From NCBI GenBank assembly GCA_964342805.1, contig CAYFHQ010000019.1, positions 1 through 44,625 of the forward strand: a stretch of DNA of 44,625 nucleotides. The letters are read 5' to 3'. Under the pieces are notes generated by a model that was not told the DNA's origin, made no database searches, and saw only the letters and a program-made list of their open reading frames with translations. The translations under genes were made by a program, and so were the position numbers. The DNA is from CAYFHQ01 sp964342805 (GTDB lineage: Bacteria > Bacillota > Clostridia > Peptostreptococcales > Acidaminobacteraceae). How positions within the stretch are numbered: position 1 is the first letter of the stretch; each line of letters opens with the position of its first letter. Positions 26,289-35,324 of this stretch are shown here, one piece after another.

Positions 26289-26792
26289 ATGTTTTTATTT
26301 CAAAGTGAACGTTTACGCTTTCGGGTTTGGTCCCAGGAAGACCTAGACCAGGGCATGACCCTGTGGGGAAATGAAATAGTAGGCAAATTCGTTGGTGGGG
26401 CCTTGTCCAATGACCAAGTAGCCCAGAGCATTGAGAATGGCATAAAGCACCACCAGCAACATGGGGTCCAAATTTTTTACTGTGAAACCCATGGTGGCCA
26501 GTTCATTGGAGCTTGCGGCTTTGCCAAGGGAGACCATGAGGGTGAAGCAGAGTTGATCATCCACCTCCACCCAGACCACCACGGCAAGGGATACGGCAAG
26601 GAAGCTTGTTTGGCTGCCTTCCAGTGGTTAAAGGACCAACCCCAACTGGGCTTTGACAAGGTCGTGGCTTCGGCAGCCCTTGAAAACCACGGTTCCCTTG
26701 GGCTCATGCGGTCCCTCGGAATGAAAAGCCAAGGTATTGAATGGTTCGAAGACCTCAAACAGGAAGAAGAGGTCTTCACCTATACCCTTTAA
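26289..26792 (+). CDS. GNAT-family N-acetyltransferase (RimJ/RimL-like)
   Basis: 167 residues. It starts with the RimJ/L-type ERLRFRVWSQEDLDQGM, then AELIIHLHPDHHGKGYGKEA (acetyl-CoA pyrophosphate loop HHGKGYGKEA) and a C-terminal ALENHGSLGLMRSLGMK block typical of the subfamily. ATG 26289 follows AGGAGG; the frame opens at 26226. Plus-strand gene whose stop overlaps the stop of the convergent lipoprotein gene by 4 nt. The acceptor substrate is unknown. Confidence 0.85.
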   Translation: MFLFQSERLRFRVWSQEDLDQGMTLWGNEIVGKFVGGALSNDQVAQSIENGIKHHQQHGVQIFYCETHGGQFIGACGFAKGDHEGEAELIIHLHPDHHGKGYGKEACLAAFQWLKDQPQLGFDKVVASAALENHGSLGLMRSLGMKSQGIEWFEDLKQEEEVFTYTL

Positions 26793-27661
26793 CGCTGGAC
26801 CTGGGCACCCATATGGTCCAAGGACCCATCCAAGTACCTGCGTTCATATTGGACCAGGCCATCGCCGGTCACAGAGGCTATGACACACCTGTAGGTTGAC
26901 CCACCCGGGTCCAACTGGTCCATGAGGTCATCATACAGGCCATATCGATAAAGGCCTGTTGTGGGCCCTTCGATCATGGTTTGGATAATGACCTGGTCGT
27001 TGGGCCCCGTAAAGACCAGGTCCCTGCTGCCATTGGTAAAGTAGACTTGGTGCATATGGGAGAACTGACGCACCACTTCATAGGTTCTTAGGTCATGGAC
27101 CACAGCCCTTTTCTCTTCACCGGCTCCGGTCTCCAGGACTACAAACTCCCCCTGGGCCTGCCAGTAGACCTTGAGGTTTGCCAGGGCCTCATTGCTGCGC
27201 CAAAAAATCTTCCCTTCAGGTGTCAAACCATAGAGGTAGCCTTGGTTGGGCCCAGTCAGGACCCACATGTATTTGACAGCCACGCCCTCTTCTTCATAGG
27301 CATAGACCCAGTCCTCATTGATAAAGTCTTGGGGAATGGTCAATTGGTTGTCCAGCAGGGTCTCCAAGAGGAGACGTTTTAACTTGGTGTTTTCAGTTAA
27401 AGCCGTTTGGAGCGCATCTTCCACAGCGGCGCCAGCCTCTTCACTTGGGTCTAGGGCCTGGAGGACAGCCAGTTCCGCTTTTAGGTCTTCCATTTCTGTT
27501 CGCATGAGGGTCACCTGGCCCTGGATTGCGCCAGTCATGAGCTCCATGTCGGCTATTTGCTCCTGGATCAGTGGATTTTGATTATCCGATGACGCTGTAC
27601 ATCCACTGAGACTTGCGGCCAATAAAAGGGCCACCAGGACTCCTATCTTCTTTTTGTTCAT
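26789..27661 (-). CDS. Predicted lipoprotein, function unknown
   Basis: 290 residues with a lipoprotein signal peptide: basic MNKKK, hydrophobic 6-17, lipobox LSGC with C21. A coiled-coil-prone segment follows (about 32-105), then a region of short beta-strands and aromatics (YKFW-like repeats such as YLYGLTPEGKIFW, VYFTNGSRDLVFTG, GLYRYGLYDD) that could be a beta-propeller-like or DUF fold. I do not recognise a family. Weak minus-strand TATACT about 30 nt upstream. Probably attached to the outer face of the membrane. Confidence 0.75.
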   Translation of the reverse strand: MNKKKIGVLVALLLAASLSGCTASSDNQNPLIQEQIADMELMTGAIQGQVTLMRTEMEDLKAELAVLQALDPSEEAGAAVEDALQTALTENTKLKRLLLETLLDNQLTIPQDFINEDWVYAYEEEGVAVKYMWVLTGPNQGYLYGLTPEGKIFWRSNEALANLKVYWQAQGEFVVLETGAGEEKRAVVHDLRTYEVVRQFSHMHQVYFTNGSRDLVFTGPNDQVIIQTMIEGPTTGLYRYGLYDDLMDQLDPGGSTYRCVIASVTGDGLVQYERRYLDGSLDHMGAQVQR

Positions 27662-27703
27662 GGGTCACCTACCTCTTGAGTCATTTACCCCTAGTATAAC
27701 AAA

Positions 27704-27738
27704 GAAAAAAGGTGCCTTCACCTCTTGGTGAGACACCT
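27704..27738 (-). terminator. Terminator of the GGDEF/EAL gene
   Basis: Stem AGGTG..CACCT with inner CTCACC/GGTGA-type pairing, followed on the minus strand by TTTTTTC, 7 nt after the gene's stop codon. Confidence 0.8.
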
Positions 27739-27744
27739 ATTGAA

Positions 27745-30576
27745 TCATTCTTTTTCAACTTGCCCACTCTCGTAGGCTTCCCTACGCTCTGCAATCACGT
27801 GGGCTATGAATTGGTCTGAGGGTAGGGGCTTGTGGAAGAGGTAACCCTGGATCAGGTCACACCCGCTGTCACAGAGCCACTTGTACTGGGCACTGTTTTC
27901 CACCCCTTCTGCCACCACCCGGTAGCCCAACTTTTTAGCCAGGGCCAGGATCGCCAGGGTCAGGTCCTGGGACTTTTCACGGCACTCCAAGTCTGAAACA
28001 ACAGACTTGTCAATTTTTATTTTCGACAGGTTGAGCTTGTGGATCATGGACAAGGAAGCATACCCCGTACCAAAGTCGTCCATGGCAATACTAATGCCCA
28101 TTTGCTGCAACTCGTCTAAGACCTTAATGATCCCGTCCGTGTCCTCAATGAGGATGTTTTCCGTGATCTCAAGTTCAACCTGGGTTGGGTCAATCTGGTG
28201 CTTTTTCATCAAGCGTTTGAGCTTTTTCACAAAACAGTCGTCTTCCAGTTGGATGGCCGACAAGTTGATGGAGACCCGGTCCACTTCCATCCCCTGCCTA
28301 CGCCATTGGGCCATGTCACCTAAGACCCGGTCCAAGATCCAATAGCCTATGGGAACAATGCTCCCATTACGCTCAGCGATGGGGATAAAGACGTCTGGCC
28401 CCACTAGGCCATGGTAGGTGGAATCCCACCGGCACAGGGCCTCCGCCATGACGGTACTGCCCGACTCTGCCTTTACGATCCCCTGGTACTCCATACGGAG
28501 TTCGTCATGTTCCACGGCCATCTGGATGTTCTTCTCCATCCGGGCATTCCTGTGAAAAAGAGCCTCATACTCTTCGCTATAATATTCGCACCGGTTGCCC
28601 TTACTTTCCTTGGCCTTGTATAGGGCTATGTCGGCATATTTGAGCAACTCACGGATATGCCCTGAGTCCATGGGGAAGGAGGCAACACCTGCACTTGCCC
28701 TCATGATGACCTCTTGGTGGTCCAACTGGATGGGCTGGCTGATGATATTAAAGAGCCGCTGCATGACCCGGTCCACCTGTTCATAGGTGATGTCCTTGAG
28801 GAGGATCACAAACTCGTCCCCTCCAATCCGGCCAATTATGTCCTGACTCTTTAAACTGGATTTTAAGCGGTAGGCAATCACCTTTAGGAGGAGGTCTCCC
28901 TGGTCATGGCCATAGGTGTCATTGATCTTTTTGAAATCGTCCAAATCCAAGTAGACCATCATGTGGGCGTCCTTGGAAACAGCCAGCTCTCTAGCTGTTT
29001 CGTCCAGGAAGGTAGCCCGGTTTAACAGGCCTGTTAGGGAGTCGGTTTCTGCCAGACGGCGGATTTTTTCCTCTTGGGCCTTAAACTTGGTGATATTATT
29101 GGCTACACCAATGTAGTTGGACACACCACCCATCTCGTCAAAGACGGCCACAATGGTCATCCAAATAATATAGGTGTCCCCATTCTTCTTTTTGTCCCAC
29201 AACTCCCCTTCCCAAGACCCGGTCATGGTCAGGTCATGCCACATGTTCTTGTAAAAGACTTCGTCATGGTGGCCTGAACTCAAGAGGTCCGGCGTTGCCC
29301 CTATGAGCTCATTAAAGGTGTAACCACTCATTTCGCAGAAGGCCTTATTGACCCAACTGATGGTGCAGTCCGGTTCAGTAACCAACATGCCTTCGTCAAT
29401 GTTGCTAAAGACTTTTTCAATCATATGGAGCTTGAAGTGGGTTTTTTTGTACTCGTCGATATCCAGGTAATAGGCGGCCACATAGGCCACTTCCCCGTCC
29501 ACGTACTCCGGTTTCCCGTGGATAATATAAGACTTGACTGACCCATTTTTATGACGTCGCTTGCCCTCCTGGTGGATCACATGGCCCTGGAGGACTAACT
29601 TCTGATAAAACTCCGTTTCCTCAATGTGCTCCCAGGGGGTAATGAGGGTGGCAATATGACGGTTGACGGCTTCATCAGCCAGGTAGCCAAACTCATTAAC
29701 AAACTCTTGATTCAGACTTAGAACCCGCATGTCCGGCGACAGCATGACCCCAGGAAAGGGCAAGGCACTAAAGATGTTCTGATAATAGTCTTTCTGCTTG
29801 ACCACTTCCCTATACTGGACATCATAGTCGCCACTAATAACCTCCATGTAGCTTTCCGGTTCAATAATGGAATACAGATGCGTCTCTTCAAAATATTTCA
29901 GTGGACCGGACGTGACTTTCACGTCGCTGATGGTGTCGTCTTTGAGGCGGTGCTTAAAGTTAAAATGCCTTCTTTGCTCCCGCTTGGCCTTGTCCATTTC
30001 CTCTTGGACTTCCTGGCCAGACAGGGTGTTAATGTCTTTGATACTCATGGTTTTTAGCTCGTCACATGTGAATCCATAAAAGCTGGACGCAGCCTTGTTG
30101 GCTTCTACAATTTGACCGTTTTCCGGATTAATGACCAGCATGATCTTGTCCATATAGCGGAACAGGCTCTCAATGGAACCCACGTTTTCTTGCAGGATGT
30201 CTCGGTATTGGCTCCATTCAGACAGGTCGTTAATGAGGACACAATAGTAGTGGTCTCCCAGTTCTGACATGTTAATGGCGATGACCTCAGAATAAAAGTC
30301 TGTCCGGTCTGCCCGTCGGTGAACCCATTGAAACCGCCTGGTCTCGTCCACCTGGTCCTTCAAAAAAACTTCAGAAGTAATGGTGTAGGACTGCTTTTTT
30401 TCATAGGGTGAGGTGATGTCTGATACGGTCAGGCCAATCATATTGTCACTATTGGCATAGCCAAACAAGGCAACGGCAGAGTCGTTCACATAGGTGATTT
30501 GGTCATATCGAAAGACAACAACAGGCTCGTCTACCTGTTGTAAAAGGTCTATTGAGAATAGTCTTGTGGAATTCAT
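27745..30576 (-). CDS. PAS-PAS-PAS-PAS-GGDEF-EAL cyclic-di-GMP enzyme
   Basis: 943 residues, no membrane helix. Four PAS-like segments lie at about 20-130, 135-245, 270-375 and 385-510; the fourth (WVNKAFCEMSGYTFNELIG) is the clearest. The GGDEF domain has an intact RIGGDEF, and the inhibitory I-site position reads KSQD instead of RxxD. The EAL domain keeps AEALCRW, ENILIED, DDFGTGYASL, KIDKSVV and AEGVE, so both synthesis and hydrolysis residues are present. Start 30576 has GGGGG 7 nt upstream. Which activity dominates, and the PAS ligand, are unknown. Confidence 0.92.
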   Translation of the reverse strand: MNSTRLFSIDLLQQVDEPVVVFRYDQITYVNDSAVALFGYANSDNMIGLTVSDITSPYEKKQSYTITSEVFLKDQVDETRRFQWVHRRADRTDFYSEVIAINMSELGDHYYCVLINDLSEWSQYRDILQENVGSIESLFRYMDKIMLVINPENGQIVEANKAASSFYGFTCDELKTMSIKDINTLSGQEVQEEMDKAKREQRRHFNFKHRLKDDTISDVKVTSGPLKYFEETHLYSIIEPESYMEVISGDYDVQYREVVKQKDYYQNIFSALPFPGVMLSPDMRVLSLNQEFVNEFGYLADEAVNRHIATLITPWEHIEETEFYQKLVLQGHVIHQEGKRRHKNGSVKSYIIHGKPEYVDGEVAYVAAYYLDIDEYKKTHFKLHMIEKVFSNIDEGMLVTEPDCTISWVNKAFCEMSGYTFNELIGATPDLLSSGHHDEVFYKNMWHDLTMTGSWEGELWDKKKNGDTYIIWMTIVAVFDEMGGVSNYIGVANNITKFKAQEEKIRRLAETDSLTGLLNRATFLDETARELAVSKDAHMMVYLDLDDFKKINDTYGHDQGDLLLKVIAYRLKSSLKSQDIIGRIGGDEFVILLKDITYEQVDRVMQRLFNIISQPIQLDHQEVIMRASAGVASFPMDSGHIRELLKYADIALYKAKESKGNRCEYYSEEYEALFHRNARMEKNIQMAVEHDELRMEYQGIVKAESGSTVMAEALCRWDSTYHGLVGPDVFIPIAERNGSIVPIGYWILDRVLGDMAQWRRQGMEVDRVSINLSAIQLEDDCFVKKLKRLMKKHQIDPTQVELEITENILIEDTDGIIKVLDELQQMGISIAMDDFGTGYASLSMIHKLNLSKIKIDKSVVSDLECREKSQDLTLAILALAKKLGYRVVAEGVENSAQYKWLCDSGCDLIQGYLFHKPLPSDQFIAHVIAERREAYESGQVEKE

Positions 30577-30671
30577 GGCACACCCCCAGTACTTGTATTG
30601 CATTCTTATCCAAAACTGCAACAAATTACACTGGTTTTCTGAGGCTTTTCACCTCCATCGTGGCTGACTCT

Positions 30672-30706
30672 CAAAAAAAACCAGGCAGTCCGCAGACTAC
30701 CTGGTT
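30672..30706 (-). terminator. Terminator of the S1-type gene
   Basis: AACCAGG-T-AGTC/GACT-G-CCTGGTT stem with a TGCG loop followed on the minus strand by a run of T (30673-30680 on the plus strand as A8). Strong. Confidence 0.85.
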
Positions 30707-30742
30707 TGGCTAACATGTCATTCATTTTCTTGTTTGGGTCAG

Positions 30743-31912
30743 TTATTCACCCATGAGGTCTTTCAGCTTGTCACCGAAAAGGTCACCCAGAGACGCAGAC
30801 ACGTCACCTTGGTCAATGTACTCTTCAATGTCTTCCACTGTTTCGTCCTCAGCATTTACTGCCTTAATGGAAAGTTTTAGACGCTGGTCTTCTGGCTGAA
30901 TACCAAGGATCTTCACTTCTACTTCTTGGTTTTGCTCCAAAACGTCAGCCGCCCGGTTAATGCGGTTTTCACTGATTTCAGAAACGTGTACCAGTCCTTC
31001 AATGCCACTTGTCAGTTCCACAAAGGCACCAAAGTCAGTCAGTCTAACTACCTTTCCTTTTACAACGTCATTGACATTGTGGTGGGCATAAATATCATTC
31101 CATGGGTTTTCAGACACATTGTGTACCTTGAGGGACACTCTGTTCTTCTCACGGTCGATGGACAGGATTTCTACTTCCACTTCGTCACCGATGGACACCA
31201 CTTCACTTGGATGTTTTACACGCTTCCAAGACAGGGCAGAAATGTGGGCTAGGCCGTCTAGGCCGCCGATATCAATAAACGCCCCGAACTTCTCGAGACG
31301 ACGGACAACGCCGTTGCGTACTTCACCGGCGCGGAGCGTGTCCCAAAGTTGTTCTTGCATTTTTGCCTGTTCAACTTTTTCCACTTCCTTGCGGGAAAGT
31401 ACGACTTTGCGCTTTTCACGGTCCAGCTCGATCACTTTTACAGTTAGCTTTTCACCAACGTGATCTTCTAGATTTTCCACATAACTCACTGACAAGTGAG
31501 ATGCAGGGATAAATGCGCGAACACCCTTCACCATTGCCGTTACGCCGCCTTTAACAGCTTCTTTAACAACGATGTTCAGTGTTTTGCTATCATTCATGGA
31601 GGTTTCTAGTTCGTCCCAAACAACGATTTGGTCAGCGCGTTTCTTGCTCAGCTGCACGTTGCCGTCGCCATCGTCCATCCGCATTACGAATAGGTCGATT
31701 TCGTCACCAACATTCACCACTTCAGCTACCGGTAGGTTATCAGAGGACAATTCATTTCGTAAAACAATACCATCCGCCATATGACCGATATTCACTACAG
31801 CTTCTTCTGCAGTAATACTGATAACTGTGCCTTTCACAACGTCGCCTTTGTTCAATCGCTGCATGGACTTGTCGATTTCGTCCATGAACTGATTCATATC
31901 TTGTTCACTCAT
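30743..31912 (-). CDS. rpsA: S1 RNA-binding domain protein, 30S ribosomal protein S1 homologue
   Basis: 389 residues containing four S1 OB-fold repeats at about 18-87, 103-170, 188-257 and 274-344, each with the GxVxxxxxxGAxV pattern (for example GVVRRLEKFGAFIDIGGLDG and GKVVRLTDFGAFVELTSGIE). Acidic C-terminal tail. This four-repeat layout matches Firmicute S1-like proteins that aid mRNA binding; assignment as true S1 or as a general RNA-binding relative is open. ATG 31912 chosen over GTG 31921 because AGAGGAG lies 8 nt upstream. Confidence 0.88.
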   Translation of the reverse strand: MSEQDMNQFMDEIDKSMQRLNKGDVVKGTVISITAEEAVVNIGHMADGIVLRNELSSDNLPVAEVVNVGDEIDLFVMRMDDGDGNVQLSKKRADQIVVWDELETSMNDSKTLNIVVKEAVKGGVTAMVKGVRAFIPASHLSVSYVENLEDHVGEKLTVKVIELDREKRKVVLSRKEVEKVEQAKMQEQLWDTLRAGEVRNGVVRRLEKFGAFIDIGGLDGLAHISALSWKRVKHPSEVVSIGDEVEVEILSIDREKNRVSLKVHNVSENPWNDIYAHHNVNDVVKGKVVRLTDFGAFVELTSGIEGLVHVSEISENRINRAADVLEQNQEVEVKILGIQPEDQRLKLSIKAVNAEDETVEDIEEYIDQGDVSASLGDLFGDKLKDLMGE

Positions 31913-31948
31913 TTTACACACTCCTCTTATTGGTATTGAATCTAGTCT

Positions 31949-31957
31949 ATTATATCA
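31949..31957 (-). promoter_or_regulatory. Extended -10 promoter of the S1-type gene
   Basis: Minus-strand TGA plus TATAAT, about 37 nt before the ATG; no good -35. It separates the gene from the ilv operon, which ends at 32033 without an obvious terminator. Confidence 0.5.
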
Positions 31958-32032
31958 GATGTTCCCCACCAAAAGGGCAGAATCCTGTTAAATCTTGGTG
32001 ACAGTAGGAACAAGACTGACTTTGACCAGTCC

Positions 32033-33670
32033 CTAACCCAATATGAAGTTTGTAATTGCCTTGCCCGGTGGCACAATGGGCCAGACGTCCTCGTCCTTTA
32101 AAATGCGGCAATTGATGAGGACAGGTTCCTTCCCCAACCCTTCCCAGGCCAAGGCTTCCTGCAGGTCCTGGGGCGTGGACACGTCAAATCCTTGAATGCC
32201 ATAGGCCTCAGCTAGTTTGACATAGTCGATGGAGTCGGTTATGCAGGTTTCCTCATACCGCCTGTCCTGAAAGAGTTTTTGCCATTGGCGCACCATTCCC
32301 AGGGCCCCATTATTCATAAGGATAATAGTCACTGGCAATTGGGCTTCAGCCAGGGTAGAGAGTTCATTGGAGTTCATGCGAAAGCTACCGTCTCCTGTGA
32401 TCAAGACAACAGGTTGGTCTGCTATGCCCTTGGCGGTCCCCATGGCGGCCCCCATGCCAAAACCCATGGTTCCAAGACCACCCGAGGTTATAAACTGGCG
32501 GGTCCGTTGGAAGGGCCAATACTGGGCCGTCCACATTTGGTGTTGGCCCACGTCGGTTACCACACTTGCTTCCGACAATCGCCCAGCCACTAGGCCAATG
32601 ATAGATGCCGGTGTCAGCATGTGGTTGACAAAGGAAATGGGTTTAACAGAAGAAGCGATTTCACGACGCCAGTCTCCGTGGTCCATGGGATCAATCCCGT
32701 GAACCAGGGCTTTCAACCAGATGTCAACTTGCCCCCGGAGCCGCAGGCTCACCTGGACGTTTTTGCTAAATTCAGTGGGATCAATATCCACGTGGATGAT
32801 CTTGGCACTTGGGGCGAAGGTGCCCGGTGCCCCGGTCACCCGGTCGGAAAAACGGGCCCCAACGGCAATGACCAAGTCACTTTTTGATATGGCGTCATTG
32901 GCTTCTGGGAAGCCATGCATACCTACTAATCCCAAAGAAAGTGGATGGGACCTGGGAATAGACCCCAGGCCCATAAGGGTATTGACAACGGGTATATCAC
33001 CCTTGGTTGCCAAATCCAGTAGGGTTGCGGCCGCATCTCCCATGCCGACCCCTCCACCGGCATAGATCACGGGACGTTTGGCTTGTCGTATGAGTTTTAA
33101 AGCCTGGTCTAAATCACCTTCTGTGGCGACCACCGGCTCCTTGTAGCCTATGAATCCCCTATAAGCGCACTGGTCTAACAAAACGTCCTTGGTGATATCC
33201 ACCAAGACAGGTCCTGGCCTGCCGGAATTGGCAATGACTAAGGCCTGGTGGAGGGTTTCTTCTAGGTCCTCGATCTTGCGAACAAGGAAGTTGTGTTTGG
33301 TAATGGGCACGGTCATGCCCGTGATGTCAATTTCCTGAAAAGAGTCCCGCCCTAAAAGGCTTGAGGGCACCTGGCCGGTGAGGATGACCAAGGGAGACGA
33401 GTCCATGAAGGCGGTTGCAATGCCCGTCACCGTGTTGGTGGCCCCTGGTCCAGAGGTTGCTATTACCACACCTGTTTTGCCCGTTGTCCGGGCATAGCCG
33501 TCAGCTGCATGGACGGCCCCTTGTTCATGGGCTGTTCGCACATGAGTAAATCCTTGTCCCTGCCTGTGTAGGGCGTCATAGAGGGGAATCACTGCCCCCC
33601 CTGGATAACCGAAAAGTGTGTCTACTTGGTGGTCCCGCAGGCAGGCCAAGACAATTTCTGCACCCTTCAT
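32033..33670 (-). CDS. ilvB: Acetolactate synthase large (catalytic) subunit
   Basis: ThDP/FAD enzyme making acetolactate or acetohydroxybutyrate, first common step of Val, Leu and Ile synthesis. 545 residues. The N-terminal ThDP domain has the GYPGGAVIPLYDAL motif with the activating Glu in TAHEQGAVHAADG, a central domain, and the C-terminal ThDP-diphosphate motif GDGSFRMN followed by NNGALGM. TAGGAGG lies 5 nt before the ATG. It is last in the operon while its small subunit is encoded first, an unusual order. Confidence 0.96.
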   Translation of the reverse strand: MKGAEIVLACLRDHQVDTLFGYPGGAVIPLYDALHRQGQGFTHVRTAHEQGAVHAADGYARTTGKTGVVIATSGPGATNTVTGIATAFMDSSPLVILTGQVPSSLLGRDSFQEIDITGMTVPITKHNFLVRKIEDLEETLHQALVIANSGRPGPVLVDITKDVLLDQCAYRGFIGYKEPVVATEGDLDQALKLIRQAKRPVIYAGGGVGMGDAAATLLDLATKGDIPVVNTLMGLGSIPRSHPLSLGLVGMHGFPEANDAISKSDLVIAVGARFSDRVTGAPGTFAPSAKIIHVDIDPTEFSKNVQVSLRLRGQVDIWLKALVHGIDPMDHGDWRREIASSVKPISFVNHMLTPASIIGLVAGRLSEASVVTDVGQHQMWTAQYWPFQRTRQFITSGGLGTMGFGMGAAMGTAKGIADQPVVLITGDGSFRMNSNELSTLAEAQLPVTIILMNNGALGMVRQWQKLFQDRRYEETCITDSIDYVKLAEAYGIQGFDVSTPQDLQEALAWEGLGKEPVLINCRILKDEDVWPIVPPGKAITNFILG

Positions 33671-33679
33671 GCCAACCTC

Positions 33680-35323
33680 CTATTTCAATATGGCTCCTTC
33701 GTCTGCTGAGGAGACCAATCTTCTATACTTGTTTAAATAGCCCCCAATGGGCTTATGGGGCCTGGTCCACCCCTTGCGTCGTCTTTCCCACTCCTCAGGG
33801 TCCACAAGGGCCTGAATGGACCCCTGGGGGATGTCTATGGAGATGGTGTCCCCTTCCTCCACAAGGGCAAAGGAGCTCCCCTCCCAGGCTTCTGGCGACA
33901 CATGGCCTATGGCAGCCCCCCGACTGCCTCCTGAAAAACGGCCGTCTGTTATCAGGGCGACACTGGTGTCCAGTCCCATCCCCCCTAGGGCTGCTGTTGG
34001 CGACAACATTTCCCGCATACCCGGTCCCCCTTTTGGGCCCTCATATCGGACCAAGACCACATCCCCCGGGTGGATTTGACCACCCAGAATGGCTTCATAA
34101 CAGTCCTCTTCACAATCGAAGACCCGGGCAGGTCCCTTGTGGACCATCATTTCCGGACACACAGCGGACTGTTTGACCACCGCCCCCTTTTCTGCAATGT
34201 TGCCAAAGAGGACCCGTATGCCCCCCTGGGCACTATGGGGAGATGCGCCCTTGCGAATGACCAAACCGTCCCCTTGGTTTTTTCCTAGTCGCAGGGCCAT
34301 GGGACCAGCGTCCACAGTTTGCATTTGGTCATGGATCAAGCCCAACTGGGCCAGTTCATGGAGGACTGCTGAAATACCACCTGCCCCGTGGAGGTCCTCC
34401 ATGTGGTGGTGGCCTGCCGGACTCAACCTACAGAGGTTGGGGGTCCGCTGGCTGATTGTGTCTATCCGGTCCAAGGGAATGTCAACTCCGGCCTCATGGG
34501 CAATGGCCTTGAGGTGAAGGACCGTGTTGGTGGAACATCCCAGGGCCATGTCTGCTGTGAGGGCATTTTCAAAGGCCTGGTCTGTGAGGATGTCTCTGGG
34601 TTTGATGCCCCTTTTAACAAGCTCCATAACCTGTTTGCCGGCAGCCTTGGCCAAGCGCAGGCGACTGGCATAGACGGCAGGTATGGTCCCATTCCCCTCC
34701 AGGGCTAGACCCAGGACCTCTGCCATGCAGTTCATGGAGTTGGCTGTAAACATGCCGGCACAAGACCCGCACCCTGGACAAGCATCCTCTTCCAAGTCGT
34801 CCAGCTGGTCTTTTTGCAGTTTTCCTGCCTTGAGGGCACCTACCCCCTCGAAAACTGAGGTCAGGTCTGTGGCCCCCTTGCCAGCCATCATGGGTCCGCC
34901 AGAAATAAGAATGCTAGGGACGTTGAGACGGGCCATGGCCATCATGGCTGCCGGTACGGTTTTGTCGCAGTTGGGTATGACCACCATGCCATCCAGGGCG
35001 TGGGCTTCCATCATGACCTCAATGGAGTCACAGATGACTTCCCGGCTGGCCAGGGAGTACTTCATGCCCAAATGATTCATGGCTAGGCCGTCACAAACGG
35101 CTATCATGGGGAACTCCATGGGGGTTCCCCCGGCGGCCAAAATTCCATGTTTGACAGCCTCTGCAATGGGTCCTAGACCCTTGTGGCCAGGGACGATTTC
35201 ATTGTAGCCGTTGACCACGCCAATGAGGGGCTTTTGGATTTCCTCATCCGTCAGGCCCAAGGCTTTTAAAAGAGACCGGTGGGGGGCTTTTTCAGGTCCC
35301 GCTTTCATTCGATTTGATTTCAT
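33680..35323 (-). CDS. ilvD: Dihydroxyacid dehydratase
   Basis: Iron-sulfur dehydratase of branched-chain amino acid synthesis. The 547 residues show the IlvD cluster cysteines and motifs: NCDKTVPAAMMA, ACPGCGSCAGMFTANSM and the C-terminal TDGRFSGGSRGAAIGHVSPEA (shortened). The start lies 2 nt from the ilvC stop with a poor RBS, suggesting translational coupling. Lies between ilvC and ilvB. Confidence 0.97.
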   Translation of the reverse strand: MKSNRMKAGPEKAPHRSLLKALGLTDEEIQKPLIGVVNGYNEIVPGHKGLGPIAEAVKHGILAAGGTPMEFPMIAVCDGLAMNHLGMKYSLASREVICDSIEVMMEAHALDGMVVIPNCDKTVPAAMMAMARLNVPSILISGGPMMAGKGATDLTSVFEGVGALKAGKLQKDQLDDLEEDACPGCGSCAGMFTANSMNCMAEVLGLALEGNGTIPAVYASRLRLAKAAGKQVMELVKRGIKPRDILTDQAFENALTADMALGCSTNTVLHLKAIAHEAGVDIPLDRIDTISQRTPNLCRLSPAGHHHMEDLHGAGGISAVLHELAQLGLIHDQMQTVDAGPMALRLGKNQGDGLVIRKGASPHSAQGGIRVLFGNIAEKGAVVKQSAVCPEMMVHKGPARVFDCEEDCYEAILGGQIHPGDVVLVRYEGPKGGPGMREMLSPTAALGGMGLDTSVALITDGRFSGGSRGAAIGHVSPEAWEGSSFALVEEGDTISIDIPQGSIQALVDPEEWERRRKGWTRPHKPIGGYLNKYRRLVSSADEGAILK

Positions 35324-35324
35324 A

